A DNA stretch of 64,000 bases from Acidimicrobiales bacterium (GTDB lineage: Bacteria; Actinomycetota; Acidimicrobiia; Acidimicrobiales; MedAcidi-G1). The stretch is from positions 1 to 64,000 of the forward strand of contig JAKURV010000006.1 of assembly GCA_022452035.1 (NCBI GenBank), read 5' to 3'. Of this stretch, positions 44,855 to 54,273 are shown piece by piece. Every line of letters starts with the position of its first letter. Position 1 is the stretch's first letter. Below the pieces are notes generated by a model. It saw nothing but the letters and a program-made list of their open reading frames with translations, was not told the DNA's origin and did no database searches. Made by a program: the position numbers and the translations under genes.

Positions 44855-46258
44855 TTAGCCCAGGGGGCCCGGAGGGAGCGTCTTCGTATCAAGGGTGGCC
44901 AACGCCCCGATATCGGGTGCGGGTGCCGTGCCGAACACCTCCTCAGCGGCAGCCAGAAGGGCCACTAGGGCAGCGTCGCCATGACGCCGCCCAGCAAACT
45001 GAATCCCGACAGGAAGGCCACCGTCGATGAATCCTGCCGGCAGGGACGCCGACGGTGCGCCGGTCACGGTGATCCTCGAACAGGACCGCATCCAGTGGGT
45101 GTAGTGGTCCAGTGACACGCCGTCGATCTCGTCGACCCACTCCATGCCGACCGGGAATGGTGACACCTGGGTAGTCGGCGACAGGAACGCATCGAACTGA
45201 CCTTCAACAAAGAACCGATCCCAGTCGGATCGGATACGTCCTTCGGTGGCGACTGCCGCGGCGATCCGATCGGCATCTAGAGAAAGGCCCAGCCGGATCT
45301 CATAGCGGGCTGTGGCCTTCACACGCTCGTCGTCGACGAGAGGGGCCAGATGGAAGGTCTGAAAAAGGCCGCGCAAGTCTTCGAAGCAGCGATCGGCGCC
45401 CCTCAGGTTGGGGCAGGCCTCCACCACCTCCCAGCCAGCATCCGCCAACGCATCGACGGCCCGGGCGGTTGCCGCCCGGACGGGGGGCTCCACCGGAAGG
45501 TCCCCAAGGTCAGGAGAGAACGCAACCCGGGGAACGGTCGGGATGGGGTCTGCCGACACCTCGGCAGACATCATCACTCCCAGCAGGAGCGCCATGTCGG
45601 CCACCGTTCGGCCCATCGGGCCAGCGATCGGTTGGTCGGTCCGGGGATCGGGATGCACGTCCAAGGGAATAGATCCGGTGGTCGGACGAAAGCCGACTAC
45701 GGCGTTAAAGGCTGCTGGATTCCGGAGCGAGCCACCCAGGTCCGAGCCGTCGGCGATTGAGAGAGATCCACAGGCCAGACCCACAGCCGCACCGCCACTC
45801 GAGCCACCTGCGCTGCGTTTTGGGTCCCATGGGTTGCGGGTCAGACCTAGCACCGGATTGAAGGTGTGGGAGCCCTTTCCGAACTCAGGTGTGTTGGTTT
45901 TGCCCACCGGCACCACGCCGCTCCGACGGACATGGGCGACGAGGGGGGCGTCGTCGGTCGGTATGTGGTCGCTGAAGACCAATGATCCCCGGGTGGTCAG
46001 GACACCAGCGGTGTCGTTGAGGTCCTTGAACGCGGTGACAAGCCCGCGCAGAGGGGTGCCCTTAAGCATGGTCGGATCGTCATCGAGTCGACCGGCCAGA
46101 TCCTCAGCTGTGTCCCAGTGGACGGTTGGTATGGCGTTGACCACCGGCTCGGTCATCTCGGCCCGGGTCCGGCAGTCAGCCAGGAGTTCCCGGCACGACG
46201 CCTTGCCGGCGTCCAGCAGCGCCTTCTGCTCGGTGGCGGTTAACGCAGCGAGGTCCAT
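44855..46258 (-). CDS. Amidase (amidase signature family)
   Basis: A 467-residue amidase-signature hydrolase. The catalytic lysine lies in LVTAFKDLND, and the serine pair in GSDLGGSLRNPAAF with SAGGSSGGAAVGLACG before it completes the Ser-cis-Ser-Lys triad. Length and order match GatA-type and aliphatic amidases. Unlike GatA, no GatC or GatB gene is near, and the N-terminus is of stand-alone amidase type. The gene is on the same strand as the sox genes but 73 bases downstream. Substrate unknown; amides from the nitrogen-rich context are plausible. Confidence 0.9.
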   Translation of the reverse strand: MDLAALTATEQKALLDAGKASCRELLADCRTRAEMTEPVVNAIPTVHWDTAEDLAGRLDDDPTMLKGTPLRGLVTAFKDLNDTAGVLTTRGSLVFSDHIPTDDAPLVAHVRRSGVVPVGKTNTPEFGKGSHTFNPVLGLTRNPWDPKRSAGGSSGGAAVGLACGSLSIADGSDLGGSLRNPAAFNAVVGFRPTTGSIPLDVHPDPRTDQPIAGPMGRTVADMALLLGVMMSAEVSADPIPTVPRVAFSPDLGDLPVEPPVRAATARAVDALADAGWEVVEACPNLRGADRCFEDLRGLFQTFHLAPLVDDERVKATARYEIRLGLSLDADRIAAAVATEGRIRSDWDRFFVEGQFDAFLSPTTQVSPFPVGMEWVDEIDGVSLDHYTHWMRSCSRITVTGAPSASLPAGFIDGGLPVGIQFAGRRHGDAALVALLAAAEEVFGTAPAPDIGALATLDTKTLPPGPLG

Positions 46259-46331
46259 CGCCGGCGCACCCTAGGGCACGTCGAAGATGGACCTCTTGCC
46301 GGTCTCCGATCGTTCAGCGACCGAAAACGGA

Positions 46332-46943
46332 TCAGTGTCCGTGCAGTTCCCAGCCGTGGGGGACCGACAGCCCGAATTCGGTGCAGGCGTCCGCCACGGC
46401 GATGAACAGGAACTTTCCGAACGAGCGTTCGCAGCCAATGAGAAACGATGTCTGGCCACCCTCGTCGTCGCGAACCAGGTCACAACTGACGTTCCCAACC
46501 GATGCCGAGAACACGGCACCGTCTGGGGTGAGTTCATTGGACAGGTCCAGGTTGCAGATCTTGTTCAGGGCTGCTGTGGCGTTTGAGCCACTGATTCGCA
46601 GCATGGCTCGACCGTGGGTTATGTCGATGACGGTGACGAATCCCTCCCCGGGCTCTCCCTGGAAGTGACCGAACACCTCGGAGAGGGCTGCTGTGATGGC
46701 CGACGCCTGTCCAGACCCGGCATAGATAGTCCACTCATCGGGACGGGTTCCGCATACGAGGGCACCGTCGGTACGTCGCTGGCTACTCCCATAGCCCACG
46801 CCTAGCTCTGCTGCCGCCCCCGTACCGGCACCGCCCCGAACCTGGACCTTGGTAGTTGAGGCAGCATCGGCCACGGTGACACTCCCGTCTGGAGCGCTCA
46901 AGGGACCGACGTCTACCGGGCTGTTGAAGGTGGTCTCAGACAC
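46332..46943 (-). CDS. soxG: Sarcosine oxidase gamma subunit (SoxG)
   Basis: About 203 residues, the gamma subunit of heterotetrameric sarcosine oxidase. It follows soxA, which fixes the assignment. VCGTRPDEWTIYAG, VIDITHGRAMLRISG and CERSFGKFL match the gamma/GcvT-like fold, with FLIG and HGWELH near the end. I place the start at GTG 46943, which has AAGGAG nine bases before it and overlaps soxA by 8 bases; the ATG at 46970 would give nine more residues. It stabilises the complex rather than catalyse. Confidence 0.85.
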   Translation of the reverse strand: MSETTFNSPVDVGPLSAPDGSVTVADAASTTKVQVRGGAGTGAAAELGVGYGSSQRRTDGALVCGTRPDEWTIYAGSGQASAITAALSEVFGHFQGEPGEGFVTVIDITHGRAMLRISGSNATAALNKICNLDLSNELTPDGAVFSASVGNVSCDLVRDDEGGQTSFLIGCERSFGKFLFIAVADACTEFGLSVPHGWELHGH

Positions 46944-49788
46944 GTTGCCGTGCTCCTTCCGGGTCGACATGGGCGTGGTGTTCCTGGACGGTGGCGGTGA
47001 CCCGCCGCCCGTCGGCGAGCAGCACGGTGATGGATGAACCCGCAGCAGCCAGCGACGGGTCGACCTGAGCCAGACAGACCGACCGTCCGAGGGTCGGTGA
47101 CATTCGGCTCGAAGTGATCCGTCCCAGGATCGTGTTCGAGCCGCCGTCCACGATCTGTGCGGCCTCTTCCGGGACGATCTCTGGATCGTCGGTTTGGACG
47201 CCGACCAAGATGGGCAGATCGGTCCGTTCGTAGGCGGCTTTCAACTCGGGTAGGCCAATGGTGTCCGGCTTATCCAGCTTTACCAGTCCACCGAGGCCGG
47301 CTGTAGGGGCCTTACTCAGCCCATCGGTGTCCTGGCCCACGATGTAGTGGCCCTTTTCCAATCGCAGAATCCGCTGGGCTTCGACACCGAACGGACGGCA
47401 GCCGAGATCTTCACCCTGTGTGAGGAGTTCCTCCCAAACGTGGAGTGCATGACCGGACGGCACGTGGACCTCATAGGAGAGTTCACCGGTGAATCCGATC
47501 CTCCAGATGATGCAGTCGGACACACCGGCCACTGTGCCCTGGCGCACGCTGAAGTATGGGAAGGCGTCAGCACTCAGGTCGACGCCTTCCACGATGCGCT
47601 CCAGCAGGGTTCGGGAGTGCGGCCCGGCCACGTTGATGCTGGTCAAGCCGCCGGTCACGGCAGTCACGTGGACTTGCCACTCGGGACGGTAGGTCTGTAG
47701 CCAGTCCTCCAGCATCTCCCAGACGGCGCCGGCACCTGATGAGGTACAGGTCATGAGCCAGTGGTACTCACCTAGGCGGCCAGTGACGCCGTCATCGGAG
47801 ACCACTCCGTCTTCGGCCACCATGGTGCCGTAGCGCACTCGTCCGATGTCCAGCTTGCTCCACTTGTTGACGTAGACGAGTTCAAGGAGCTTCGACACGT
47901 CAGGGCCACGGAGGTCCAGCTTTCCCAGCGGGGTTACGTCAATGAGGCCGACGTTGTTCCGCACGTTGTTGGCTTCGCCCATGGGGTCGCCGTAATGGTC
48001 AGGACGGACCCACTGGCCGGCGAGGAGCGGTGAGGCGCCGTGGGCGTCGTGCCAGTCTTGGAGAGCTGATCGGCGCACCGGCTCGTGGATTCGACCGGCC
48101 AACGCACCAAGCGTGATGGGGGCGAAGGGAGGCCGCCACACAGTTGTGCCAATCTCGGCCATAGACACCTGGTTGGCCTCAGCCAACACGGCGGCGGCGT
48201 TGACCGTCTCCAGCTTGCCCTGCGACGGGCCCATCGTCACGGTGGTGTACCGCTTCATGAGTTCGATGGAGTCGAAACCCTCCTTGGAGGCCTGGATGAG
48301 GTCCTTGGAGGAAACGTCCTCGGAGAAGTCGACCATGCCGTGGGTTGTACTCCGGTAGCACTCTGGGTGCGGCGCACGGGTTAAAGGAGTCCGGCTGTCT
48401 ACCATTTCGGCTGGCTTGTCCCAGGTGGGGCCGTTCGACCTGGTCGTCTGAGCCACCCGGTCATGGCGACGCCGCAGTGCACGGTTGGCTGCCAACGCAC
48501 CAGTGGCCCGACCATGAACTTCCAATTCGGCAGTCGACCCATCACCAGTGATACCACCGGTAGCCAGGATGTTGCTGGGAAGCGAATTGGAGAAGTATCT
48601 AGCTGACGTGGCGTCGTAGACGGGCCTGTCGCCGGCCATGTTGAGCAGCGAAGTGGGGGCGGTCCAGCCTGTGGCGGTGACCACCAGGTCGGCGTTAACG
48701 GTCCGCCCGTCGCTTAATACAACCTTGGACACGCGGCTCTTACCTTCCGCCGACACAATGCCTTCGCCCTTGCGGGCGTCCAGCACGGCAACGACCTCTA
48801 CGCCAACCCGCTCCAGGTCGGCTACCGCTGCATCCCCATCAGCATTGGCGCTCATGACCACGGCTCTGTTCCCTGGCTTAACGGCCCAGAGATTGATGAG
48901 CCGCCGGGCGGCGCCGGAGAGAATGACACCTGGGGTGTCGTTGCCTGCGAACACGTACGGACGCTCCACCAGGCCGGGCGCCACGACCATTACTCCAGCT
49001 CGGGCCTTGATAAGCCGTTCCGGGGCAATGTCGTGGCTTCGCTGCATGATGGAAATCCAGTTGTGGTCGTAGCGACCGGTCACCGTCGAGTCGACCAGCA
49101 CCTCGATGTTGCCGTTGGTGCGGCAGGCTGCAGCAAGGTCCGCACCCTGTGCCCGTTGGGCCTCGTCACCCCACAGCAGGTGTCCACCGAGGTCGTCGTA
49201 CTGCTCGACGAGGAGGACCGAAGCACCGTTGTCGGCAGCTGCCAGAGCCGCGCCCATGCCGGCCGGGCCACCACCTGCTACAAGGACGTCCGGGTGGACG
49301 TACCGCTTGTCGTAGGCACCATGCGTGCTGGTTTCCCAGTGAATTCGGCCACCTGGTGCAAACTTCTTTAGGACCTTTTGGTACAGCGGCCACAGAAACT
49401 TCGGACGCATAAAGGTCTTGTAGTAGAAGCCTGAGGACAGGAACCGTCCAACCAACTGGTTCGCAGCACCGAGGTCAAACTCGAGGCTGGGCCACACGTT
49501 CTGGGTGCTGACCACCATGCCGGCTTCCAGGCGGCGGCTACCGGCCCGGACATTGGGCTCGTCGCCAACCTGTACGAACAGATTTGGGTCCCAGTGGTCG
49601 GCGGTAAGAATGCCGCGCTTGCGGTGGTACTTCATACTGCGGCCGAAGACATCGACTCCACTGGCCGCAATCGCCGAGGCGATGGTGTCACCCTGGTAAC
49701 CGGTGATGGATTTTCCGTTCCAGGTGAACGAAAGGCTCGTGGACCGGTCAATGATCTCGCCCGGTTGGGCGACAAGTCGGTTACTCAT
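46936..49788 (-). CDS. soxA: Sarcosine oxidase alpha subunit (SoxA)
   Basis: A 950-residue subunit of heterotetrameric sarcosine oxidase, which oxidises sarcosine to glycine and passes the methyl group to tetrahydrofolate. N-terminal residues 20-90 form the ferredoxin-like domain (GKSITGYQGDTIASAI, MKYHRKRGIL). A NAD Rossmann motif VAGGGPAGMGAALAA lies at 170-185, and from about 560 a GcvT-type folate-binding domain follows, ending with VRYGTMVAEDGVVSDDGV and RLEKGHYIVGQDTDG segments. Length is close to the family (about 965-1000). It overlaps soxD by 4 bases and soxG by about 8. Confidence 0.94.
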   Translation of the reverse strand: MSNRLVAQPGEIIDRSTSLSFTWNGKSITGYQGDTIASAIAASGVDVFGRSMKYHRKRGILTADHWDPNLFVQVGDEPNVRAGSRRLEAGMVVSTQNVWPSLEFDLGAANQLVGRFLSSGFYYKTFMRPKFLWPLYQKVLKKFAPGGRIHWETSTHGAYDKRYVHPDVLVAGGGPAGMGAALAAADNGASVLLVEQYDDLGGHLLWGDEAQRAQGADLAAACRTNGNIEVLVDSTVTGRYDHNWISIMQRSHDIAPERLIKARAGVMVVAPGLVERPYVFAGNDTPGVILSGAARRLINLWAVKPGNRAVVMSANADGDAAVADLERVGVEVVAVLDARKGEGIVSAEGKSRVSKVVLSDGRTVNADLVVTATGWTAPTSLLNMAGDRPVYDATSARYFSNSLPSNILATGGITGDGSTAELEVHGRATGALAANRALRRRHDRVAQTTRSNGPTWDKPAEMVDSRTPLTRAPHPECYRSTTHGMVDFSEDVSSKDLIQASKEGFDSIELMKRYTTVTMGPSQGKLETVNAAAVLAEANQVSMAEIGTTVWRPPFAPITLGALAGRIHEPVRRSALQDWHDAHGASPLLAGQWVRPDHYGDPMGEANNVRNNVGLIDVTPLGKLDLRGPDVSKLLELVYVNKWSKLDIGRVRYGTMVAEDGVVSDDGVTGRLGEYHWLMTCTSSGAGAVWEMLEDWLQTYRPEWQVHVTAVTGGLTSINVAGPHSRTLLERIVEGVDLSADAFPYFSVRQGTVAGVSDCIIWRIGFTGELSYEVHVPSGHALHVWEELLTQGEDLGCRPFGVEAQRILRLEKGHYIVGQDTDGLSKAPTAGLGGLVKLDKPDTIGLPELKAAYERTDLPILVGVQTDDPEIVPEEAAQIVDGGSNTILGRITSSRMSPTLGRSVCLAQVDPSLAAAGSSITVLLADGRRVTATVQEHHAHVDPEGARQRV

Positions 49789-50033
49789 GACGCCTCCTGG
49801 CCGCGGATCTCGTTGGTCGCGGTGTTGCGCTCAATGGTGAAGTATCGACGGCAGCCTCCCCGGCAGTACCAGGTCTCGGTCACCCAGCCAGCAGGGTTCT
49901 TCCGCATGTACAGGTATTCGCGCCACTCGACCAGAGAAGCCGTCGAGGGGTCGGGGCGGGGAACGAGCTCTCCGCAGTTCCGTAGATCGCCCGAGTTCCG
50001 GGGACCACAGTTCGGGCAAGGTACGACAATCAT
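49785..50033 (-). CDS. soxD: Sarcosine oxidase delta subunit (SoxD)
   Basis: An 82-residue small subunit carrying a zinc site. Cysteines C6 and C9 (CPNCGPRN), C20, C57 and C61 (WYCRGGC) are candidates for the metal; SoxD of other bacteria uses three cysteines and a histidine, so this site appears to have a cysteine at the fourth position. It sits between soxB and soxA with a 1-base overlap upstream and 4-base overlap downstream, the normal soxBDAG order. Its role is structural. Confidence 0.92.
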   Translation of the reverse strand: MIVVPCPNCGPRNSGDLRNCGELVPRPDPSTASLVEWREYLYMRKNPAGWVTETWYCRGGCRRYFTIERNTATNEIRGQEAS

Positions 50034-51322
50034 TAGTGACCCACCGCTGCTGCGCCCTTTTCACCGACGAGGTCTCCCTCGGTGAAGCGCTCAATTCCGA
50101 ACGGGGCGATCAGGTCCGCTGTGCGGCCGGTGGCGATCGTCTCCGCCAGGGTTTCGCCGGCCACCGGGCCGGCCTTGAATCCGTAGGTACCCCAGCCAAC
50201 GTCAACTAGGTAACCGTCCACGGGCGTGAAGCCCATGACAGGGGAGTAGTCGGGCGTCATGTCGCAGAGGCCTGACCACTGACGTAGCAGACGCATCTTC
50301 GAGATACCCGGCATGAGCTCCAGTACGTGTCCGGCCAGTTCCTCGGTGAACTCGAGGGTTCCGTTGACCCGGTAAGTACCAACCGGGTCAACGGAGGCGC
50401 CGAATACGAGCTCCCCCCGGTCGGTCTGGCTGACATAGACGTGCAGCGAGCCCGACACAACCACCGTCGGTAGGAACACCTTGCATGGTTCGGTGACCGC
50501 CGCCTGGAGAGGGTGAGTGGTGATGGGTAGAGGCACACCGGCCATGTTGGAGATCAGTGAGGCCCAACCAGCCGTGCAGTTGACAACCACGGGAGAGTTG
50601 ATGTCTCCGCGACTGGTCTTCACGCCGGTGACCCGACCGCCGGCGCCCTTTCCGCCGGGCCCGGAGCCGCCTTCAACGTTGATGTCAAGGACTTCGGTCT
50701 CCTGGAGGATGTGAACCCCGTGGTGGTCGGCACCCCGGGCGTACCCCCAGACGACGGCGTCGTGGCGGACTATCCCGCCAGGGGGGTGGTACAGGGCGCC
50801 CATGATCGGGTACCGGGTGTTCGGCGAGACATCCAGGCTTGGGGCCTGCTTCTTGACCTCCTGAGGGTCAATCACGCTGGAGTCGATGCCCTGGAGCTTG
50901 TTGACCTCGGCTCGCCAGTGCATGGTCCGCAGCGCTCCGTCGGTGTGAGCCAGGGTGAGATGGCCCCGCCGGGAGAACATGATGTTCAGGTTCAGGTCGG
51001 TGGCCATCGTGTTGTACAGGTCCAACGACCGGTCGTAGAAGGCCACACCCTCAGGCGTGAGGTAGTTGGAGCGGACGATGGCCGTGTTACGTCCGGATCC
51101 GCCGCCACCGATATACCCCTTGTCGACGACGGCGACGTTCGTAATGCCGTGGTTCTCGGCGAGGTAGTAAGCGGTGGCCAAGCCGTGGAGACCACCACCT
51201 ATGACGACGACGTCGTACGAGTCGCGCATCTCCGGGCGACGCCACATCCGTGGCCAGTCACCCCTGGTCAGGCCGTGCTTGATGAGCGCGCCTGCTGAGT
51301 ACTTCGGGGGTCGCTTCCCCAT
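50033..51322 (-). CDS. soxB: Sarcosine oxidase beta subunit (SoxB)
   Basis: A 429-residue flavoprotein that holds the covalent FMN and the sarcosine-oxidising site. FAD-type motif VVVIGGGLHGLATAYYL lies near residues 35-51, followed by KGYIGGGGSGRN and STAIVRSN-like NTAIVRSNY. The C-terminal part contains YLVDVGWGTYGFKAGPVAGE. The N-terminal MGKRPPKYSAGALIKHGLTR is typical of SoxB. First gene of soxBDAG, three bases after the Rieske gene, so all five form one transcript. Substrate: sarcosine, or possibly another N-methyl amino acid. Confidence 0.94.
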   Translation of the reverse strand: MGKRPPKYSAGALIKHGLTRGDWPRMWRRPEMRDSYDVVVIGGGLHGLATAYYLAENHGITNVAVVDKGYIGGGGSGRNTAIVRSNYLTPEGVAFYDRSLDLYNTMATDLNLNIMFSRRGHLTLAHTDGALRTMHWRAEVNKLQGIDSSVIDPQEVKKQAPSLDVSPNTRYPIMGALYHPPGGIVRHDAVVWGYARGADHHGVHILQETEVLDINVEGGSGPGGKGAGGRVTGVKTSRGDINSPVVVNCTAGWASLISNMAGVPLPITTHPLQAAVTEPCKVFLPTVVVSGSLHVYVSQTDRGELVFGASVDPVGTYRVNGTLEFTEELAGHVLELMPGISKMRLLRQWSGLCDMTPDYSPVMGFTPVDGYLVDVGWGTYGFKAGPVAGETLAETIATGRTADLIAPFGIERFTEGDLVGEKGAAAVGH

Positions 51323-51325
51323 GGG

Positions 51326-52600
51326 CTAGTTCACCTTCCTTGCTTGGTCCTCGACGCTGCGCCACGGAAGCGGGTTGACCCCGGTGCCATAGAGCGGCTG
51401 GTCGTCGGTCTCATCGCCGACGGGAATCCGTGAGATCCCAACGAACCGGTCAGCGAGCATGTTGTGGAACCGATGTAGTGGCTCCTCGAACCGTGGGGAG
51501 AGGCGACCCGGCGTATAACTGCCGGTCGACAGACCCTTATGTCCCCGTTGGACGATGTCGATGTCCTCGGCATTTACGTCTAGCCAGAAGTTTCGGGTGA
51601 CGGCAAAGTCCTCGTCCGCCACCCGTGTGTTGGATGGGGGAAGCAGCCAGGTGCAGCACTCCCGGGTGAAGCCCGGGGCTACGGGGTCCAGGCGCATCAC
51701 GAAGACGTGATTGGGCAAGATGCTGAGGAGCACGTTAGGGAACAAGGCGATGAAGCGGCCGCTGGACAAGTCGGACTGGCTGAGCCCCTCGGCTGGAGGC
51801 AAGGCGTCCCAGTCGCCACGCTCGTCGTTAGACAGCGGAGTGGTCGTCTGACCGCAGTACATGCCGATGCCCTGGTAGCGGTAGTGATCCTGCACGCGGG
51901 AGACCTTGGCAAGTTCGGGATGCACCCAGCGCAGGTGGTAGTACTCCTGGAAGTTCTCCGAGACAAGCTTCCAGTTGGCTTCGAATTCGAGATCCCGGGT
52001 GAAATGGCTCCGCCAACCGGCGAGGCGGTAGCCGGCAAGCCGCTGATCGAGGTCACCGAACCAGTTCTCGATCGGTGGCGCCTCGTCGGACAGACAGACG
52101 AACAGGAGGCACTGCCAGGAGGCCACTCGTACCTTGTGGAGTCCGTAGTTGGCCGGGTCGAATCGGTCCACGCCGGCATCGGCGAACTGGGGAGTGGCCA
52201 CCAGGCTTCCGTCCCGGTCGTAGGTCCAACGGTGGTAGGGGCAGCGGATGGTCGACCCCAAGGTGCAGTCGCCCTCCAGCAGCTCTGTGCCGCGATGTCG
52301 ACAAGCGTTGAAGTAACCGCGCAAGTCGCCGTCCTGGTTGCGGGTGAGGATCACAGAACGGCCGGCCACAGATCGCACGATGGCGCTACCCGGAGCGTCC
52401 AACTCATCGTGAGTTCCCACGCAGACCCAGGAGGTGGAAAAGACTCGCTCCTGCTCCTCGGCGTAAAAGGTCGGGTCGGTGTATACGGCGGCCGGGAGGG
52501 CGTGAGCCTCCAGTATTGGGCGGCGGGTACCCACCCAGGCCTCCTCGGAGGTCCAGTGGGTCCCAGTAGCGGCGGTCTGCGCGTCGGTTGAGGTACTCAT
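51326..52600 (-). CDS. Rieske oxygenase, GbcA-like (glycine betaine demethylase candidate)
   Basis: A 424-residue Rieske non-haem iron oxygenase. [2Fe-2S] ligands are C100 and H102 in NACRHRG and C120 and H123 in CPYHRW; the mononuclear iron histidines lie in NFQEYYHLRWVHPEL. Arrangement and immediate coupling to soxBDAG resemble GbcA, which demethylates glycine betaine to dimethylglycine with a separate reductase GbcB; no reductase is in the window. Other trimethylamine-type oxygenases remain possible (carnitine CntA, stachydrine Stc2). I use ATG at 52600, since the open frame to 52717 runs through the divergent promoter region. No strong ribosome site is visible. Confidence 0.78.
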   Translation of the reverse strand: MSTSTDAQTAATGTHWTSEEAWVGTRRPILEAHALPAAVYTDPTFYAEEQERVFSTSWVCVGTHDELDAPGSAIVRSVAGRSVILTRNQDGDLRGYFNACRHRGTELLEGDCTLGSTIRCPYHRWTYDRDGSLVATPQFADAGVDRFDPANYGLHKVRVASWQCLLFVCLSDEAPPIENWFGDLDQRLAGYRLAGWRSHFTRDLEFEANWKLVSENFQEYYHLRWVHPELAKVSRVQDHYRYQGIGMYCGQTTTPLSNDERGDWDALPPAEGLSQSDLSSGRFIALFPNVLLSILPNHVFVMRLDPVAPGFTRECCTWLLPPSNTRVADEDFAVTRNFWLDVNAEDIDIVQRGHKGLSTGSYTPGRLSPRFEEPLHRFHNMLADRFVGISRIPVGDETDDQPLYGTGVNPLPWRSVEDQARKVN

Positions 52601-52633
52601 GGGCGCGTACGCCCCCGTACCGGAGAGGGGGCG

Positions 52634-52667
52634 GTGAAAAGGTAGGGCTGGTTTCACTCCGTGTAAA
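52634..52667. promoter_or_regulatory. Candidate LysR operator between Rieske and LysR genes
   Basis: The 89-base divergent gap contains GTGAAA (52634-52639), TTTCAC (52652-52657) and GTGTAAA (52661-52667). GTGAAA and TTTCAC are exact inverted copies, and TTTCACTCCGTGTAAA is a second, imperfect dyad with a T-N11-A core, the usual binding site of LysR regulators. It is well placed to control both the LysR gene and the Rieske-soxBDAG transcript. Confidence 0.5.
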
Positions 52668-52689
52668 GGATGTGTACTCTCATGGGGGT

Positions 52690-53610
52690 ATGAGACGAAT
52701 TGATACCCATGGGTCAACCGACCTTCCGAGTACCCAGGGGCTAACCACGTTCGCCATCGTGGCTCGACACCACAGCTTCTCCAGCGCCGCGGAGGAACTC
52801 GAGGTGGGACAGTCGGCGGTGAGCCACGCCATCCGACAACTAGAACGGTGGTTTGGATGTGCCCTCTTCGATCGCGACCATCGGGGCATTCGCCTCACCG
52901 AGGAGGGGAGGATCCTGGCCGACGGAGTGGGAGCCGGCCTGGCCCGCGTCCACCAAGCCGTCCGCGACGTCCAGAGCCTCCAAGATCTTGCCACCGAAGT
53001 CGTCACAATCTCGGTCTCCACGGCGACAGCCAGTCACTGGTTAATACCCCGACTGGCCCGGTTCAAAGTGGCACATCCCGAGATCGACGTCCGTTGTGTA
53101 ACCACCGATTCTGATCGGAACTTCGACACCGGAACGGTCGACCTCTTCGTCCCCGTGGGTCGGGCCCGCTGGCCAGGATGCCAACGCTGGCCACTAATGG
53201 AGGAAACTGTCTATCCGGTTTGTAGTCCCGAATACGCGACATCCTTGGGCCCCACCCCATGGTCGCTGGGGGTCCTCATGGGAGCCGAACTCCTAACGCT
53301 CCAGGAGCGCCACCGCTCGAGGATGCGGTGGTCGGAGTGGTTTAAGGCACTGGGGGCCGGAGCGCCTGACGGAGCAGGGGTGGGAGTTACAAACGACTAC
53401 ACAGTGCTCCTGCATGCCGCAATGGAAGGTCAGGGGGTAGGCCTGGGCTGGCACCACCTTGTACACGATCTAGTCAAGCAAGGTCGCCTTGTGAGGCCGG
53501 TAACCGAATCGGTGACGACCGCTGACCCGATGTGGCTCAACGCTCCACCAGGACGGGCCCTCACCTCGGCAACCGAAGTGCTGCGCGACTGGCTCCTTAC
53601 CGCAGACTGA
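52690..53610 (+). CDS. LysR family transcriptional regulator
   Basis: A 306-residue DNA-binding regulator. The winged helix-turn-helix covers residues 15-70 with FAIVARHHSFSSAAEELEVG and SAVSHAIRQLE, then a periplasmic-binding-like effector domain (VVTISVSTATASHWLIPRL). It resembles the GcvA/AmpR branch. ATG at 52690 follows a GGGGG run; the open frame back to 52588 overlaps the divergent gene. Divergent from the Rieske-sox operon, it likely activates that operon in response to glycine betaine or a downstream product. Confidence 0.9.
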   Translation: MRRIDTHGSTDLPSTQGLTTFAIVARHHSFSSAAEELEVGQSAVSHAIRQLERWFGCALFDRDHRGIRLTEEGRILADGVGAGLARVHQAVRDVQSLQDLATEVVTISVSTATASHWLIPRLARFKVAHPEIDVRCVTTDSDRNFDTGTVDLFVPVGRARWPGCQRWPLMEETVYPVCSPEYATSLGPTPWSLGVLMGAELLTLQERHRSRMRWSEWFKALGAGAPDGAGVGVTNDYTVLLHAAMEGQGVGLGWHHLVHDLVKQGRLVRPVTESVTTADPMWLNAPPGRALTSATEVLRDWLLTAD

Positions 53611-53649
53611 GGACACTGCTCTACTCAACGGCGGACCTAGTGTGGGCCG

Positions 53650-54273
53650 ATGCCAGAACTGCACGTCGTCAACCACCCCCTGGTCAGCCACAAGCTGACC
53701 CAAATGCGGCGGACCGAGACACCCAGTGAGCGGTTCCGGCAGTTGCTGACCGAGACCAGCCTCCTCCTGGCCTACGAGGTAACACGTGAACTGCCACTGC
53801 GAAGCGTCCGAATCACTACACCGATGACCGACACAGATCAGCCCGAATTGGTCGAAGAGCCCGTGGTCGTGTCGATACTGCGTGCTGGTAACGGGCTACT
53901 CGACGGTGTTCTCAGGGTTATCCCCTCGGCCCGGGTGGGCCACGTCGGCCTTTACCGGGACCACGAAACCCTCGAGGCGGTCGAGTACTACTGCAAGCTC
54001 CCACCACTGGAGGGACGGACGGTCATCGTCGTCGACCCGATGCTGGCCACCGGAAACTCAGCGAGCGCCGCCCTCGACCGAGTAAAGCGAGACGGGCCTG
54101 CCGCCATCAGATTTCTTTGCCTCCTGGCCGCTCCTGAGGGGATCGCAGCTCTTCAAGACACCCACCCGGATGTCGCCATCTGGACCGCGGCGGTCGACGA
54201 GTGCCTAAACGAGGTCGGCTACATCGTGCCGGGCCTCGGCGACGCCGGTGACCGGATCTTCGGCACGAGCTGA
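53650..54273 (+). CDS. upp: Uracil phosphoribosyltransferase (Upp)
   Basis: A 207-residue salvage enzyme forming UMP from uracil and PRPP. The PRPP-binding loop is [18 protein letters not shown] near residues 124-141, with [15 protein letters not shown] and the uracil-binding [17 protein letters not shown] at the C-terminus. All essential motifs are intact and length is normal. ATG at 53650. Its end overlaps the polysaccharide deacetylase start. Confidence 0.97.
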   Translation: MPELHVVNHPLVSHKLTQMRRTETPSERFRQLLTETSLLLAYEVTRELPLRSVRITTPMTDTDQPELVEEPVVVSILRAGNGLLDGVLRVIPSARVGHVGLYRDHETLEAVEYYCKLPPLEGRTVIVVDPMLATGNSASAALDRVKRDGPAAIRFLCLLAAPEGIAALQDTHPDVAIWTAAVDECLNEVGYIVPGLGDAGDRIFGTS

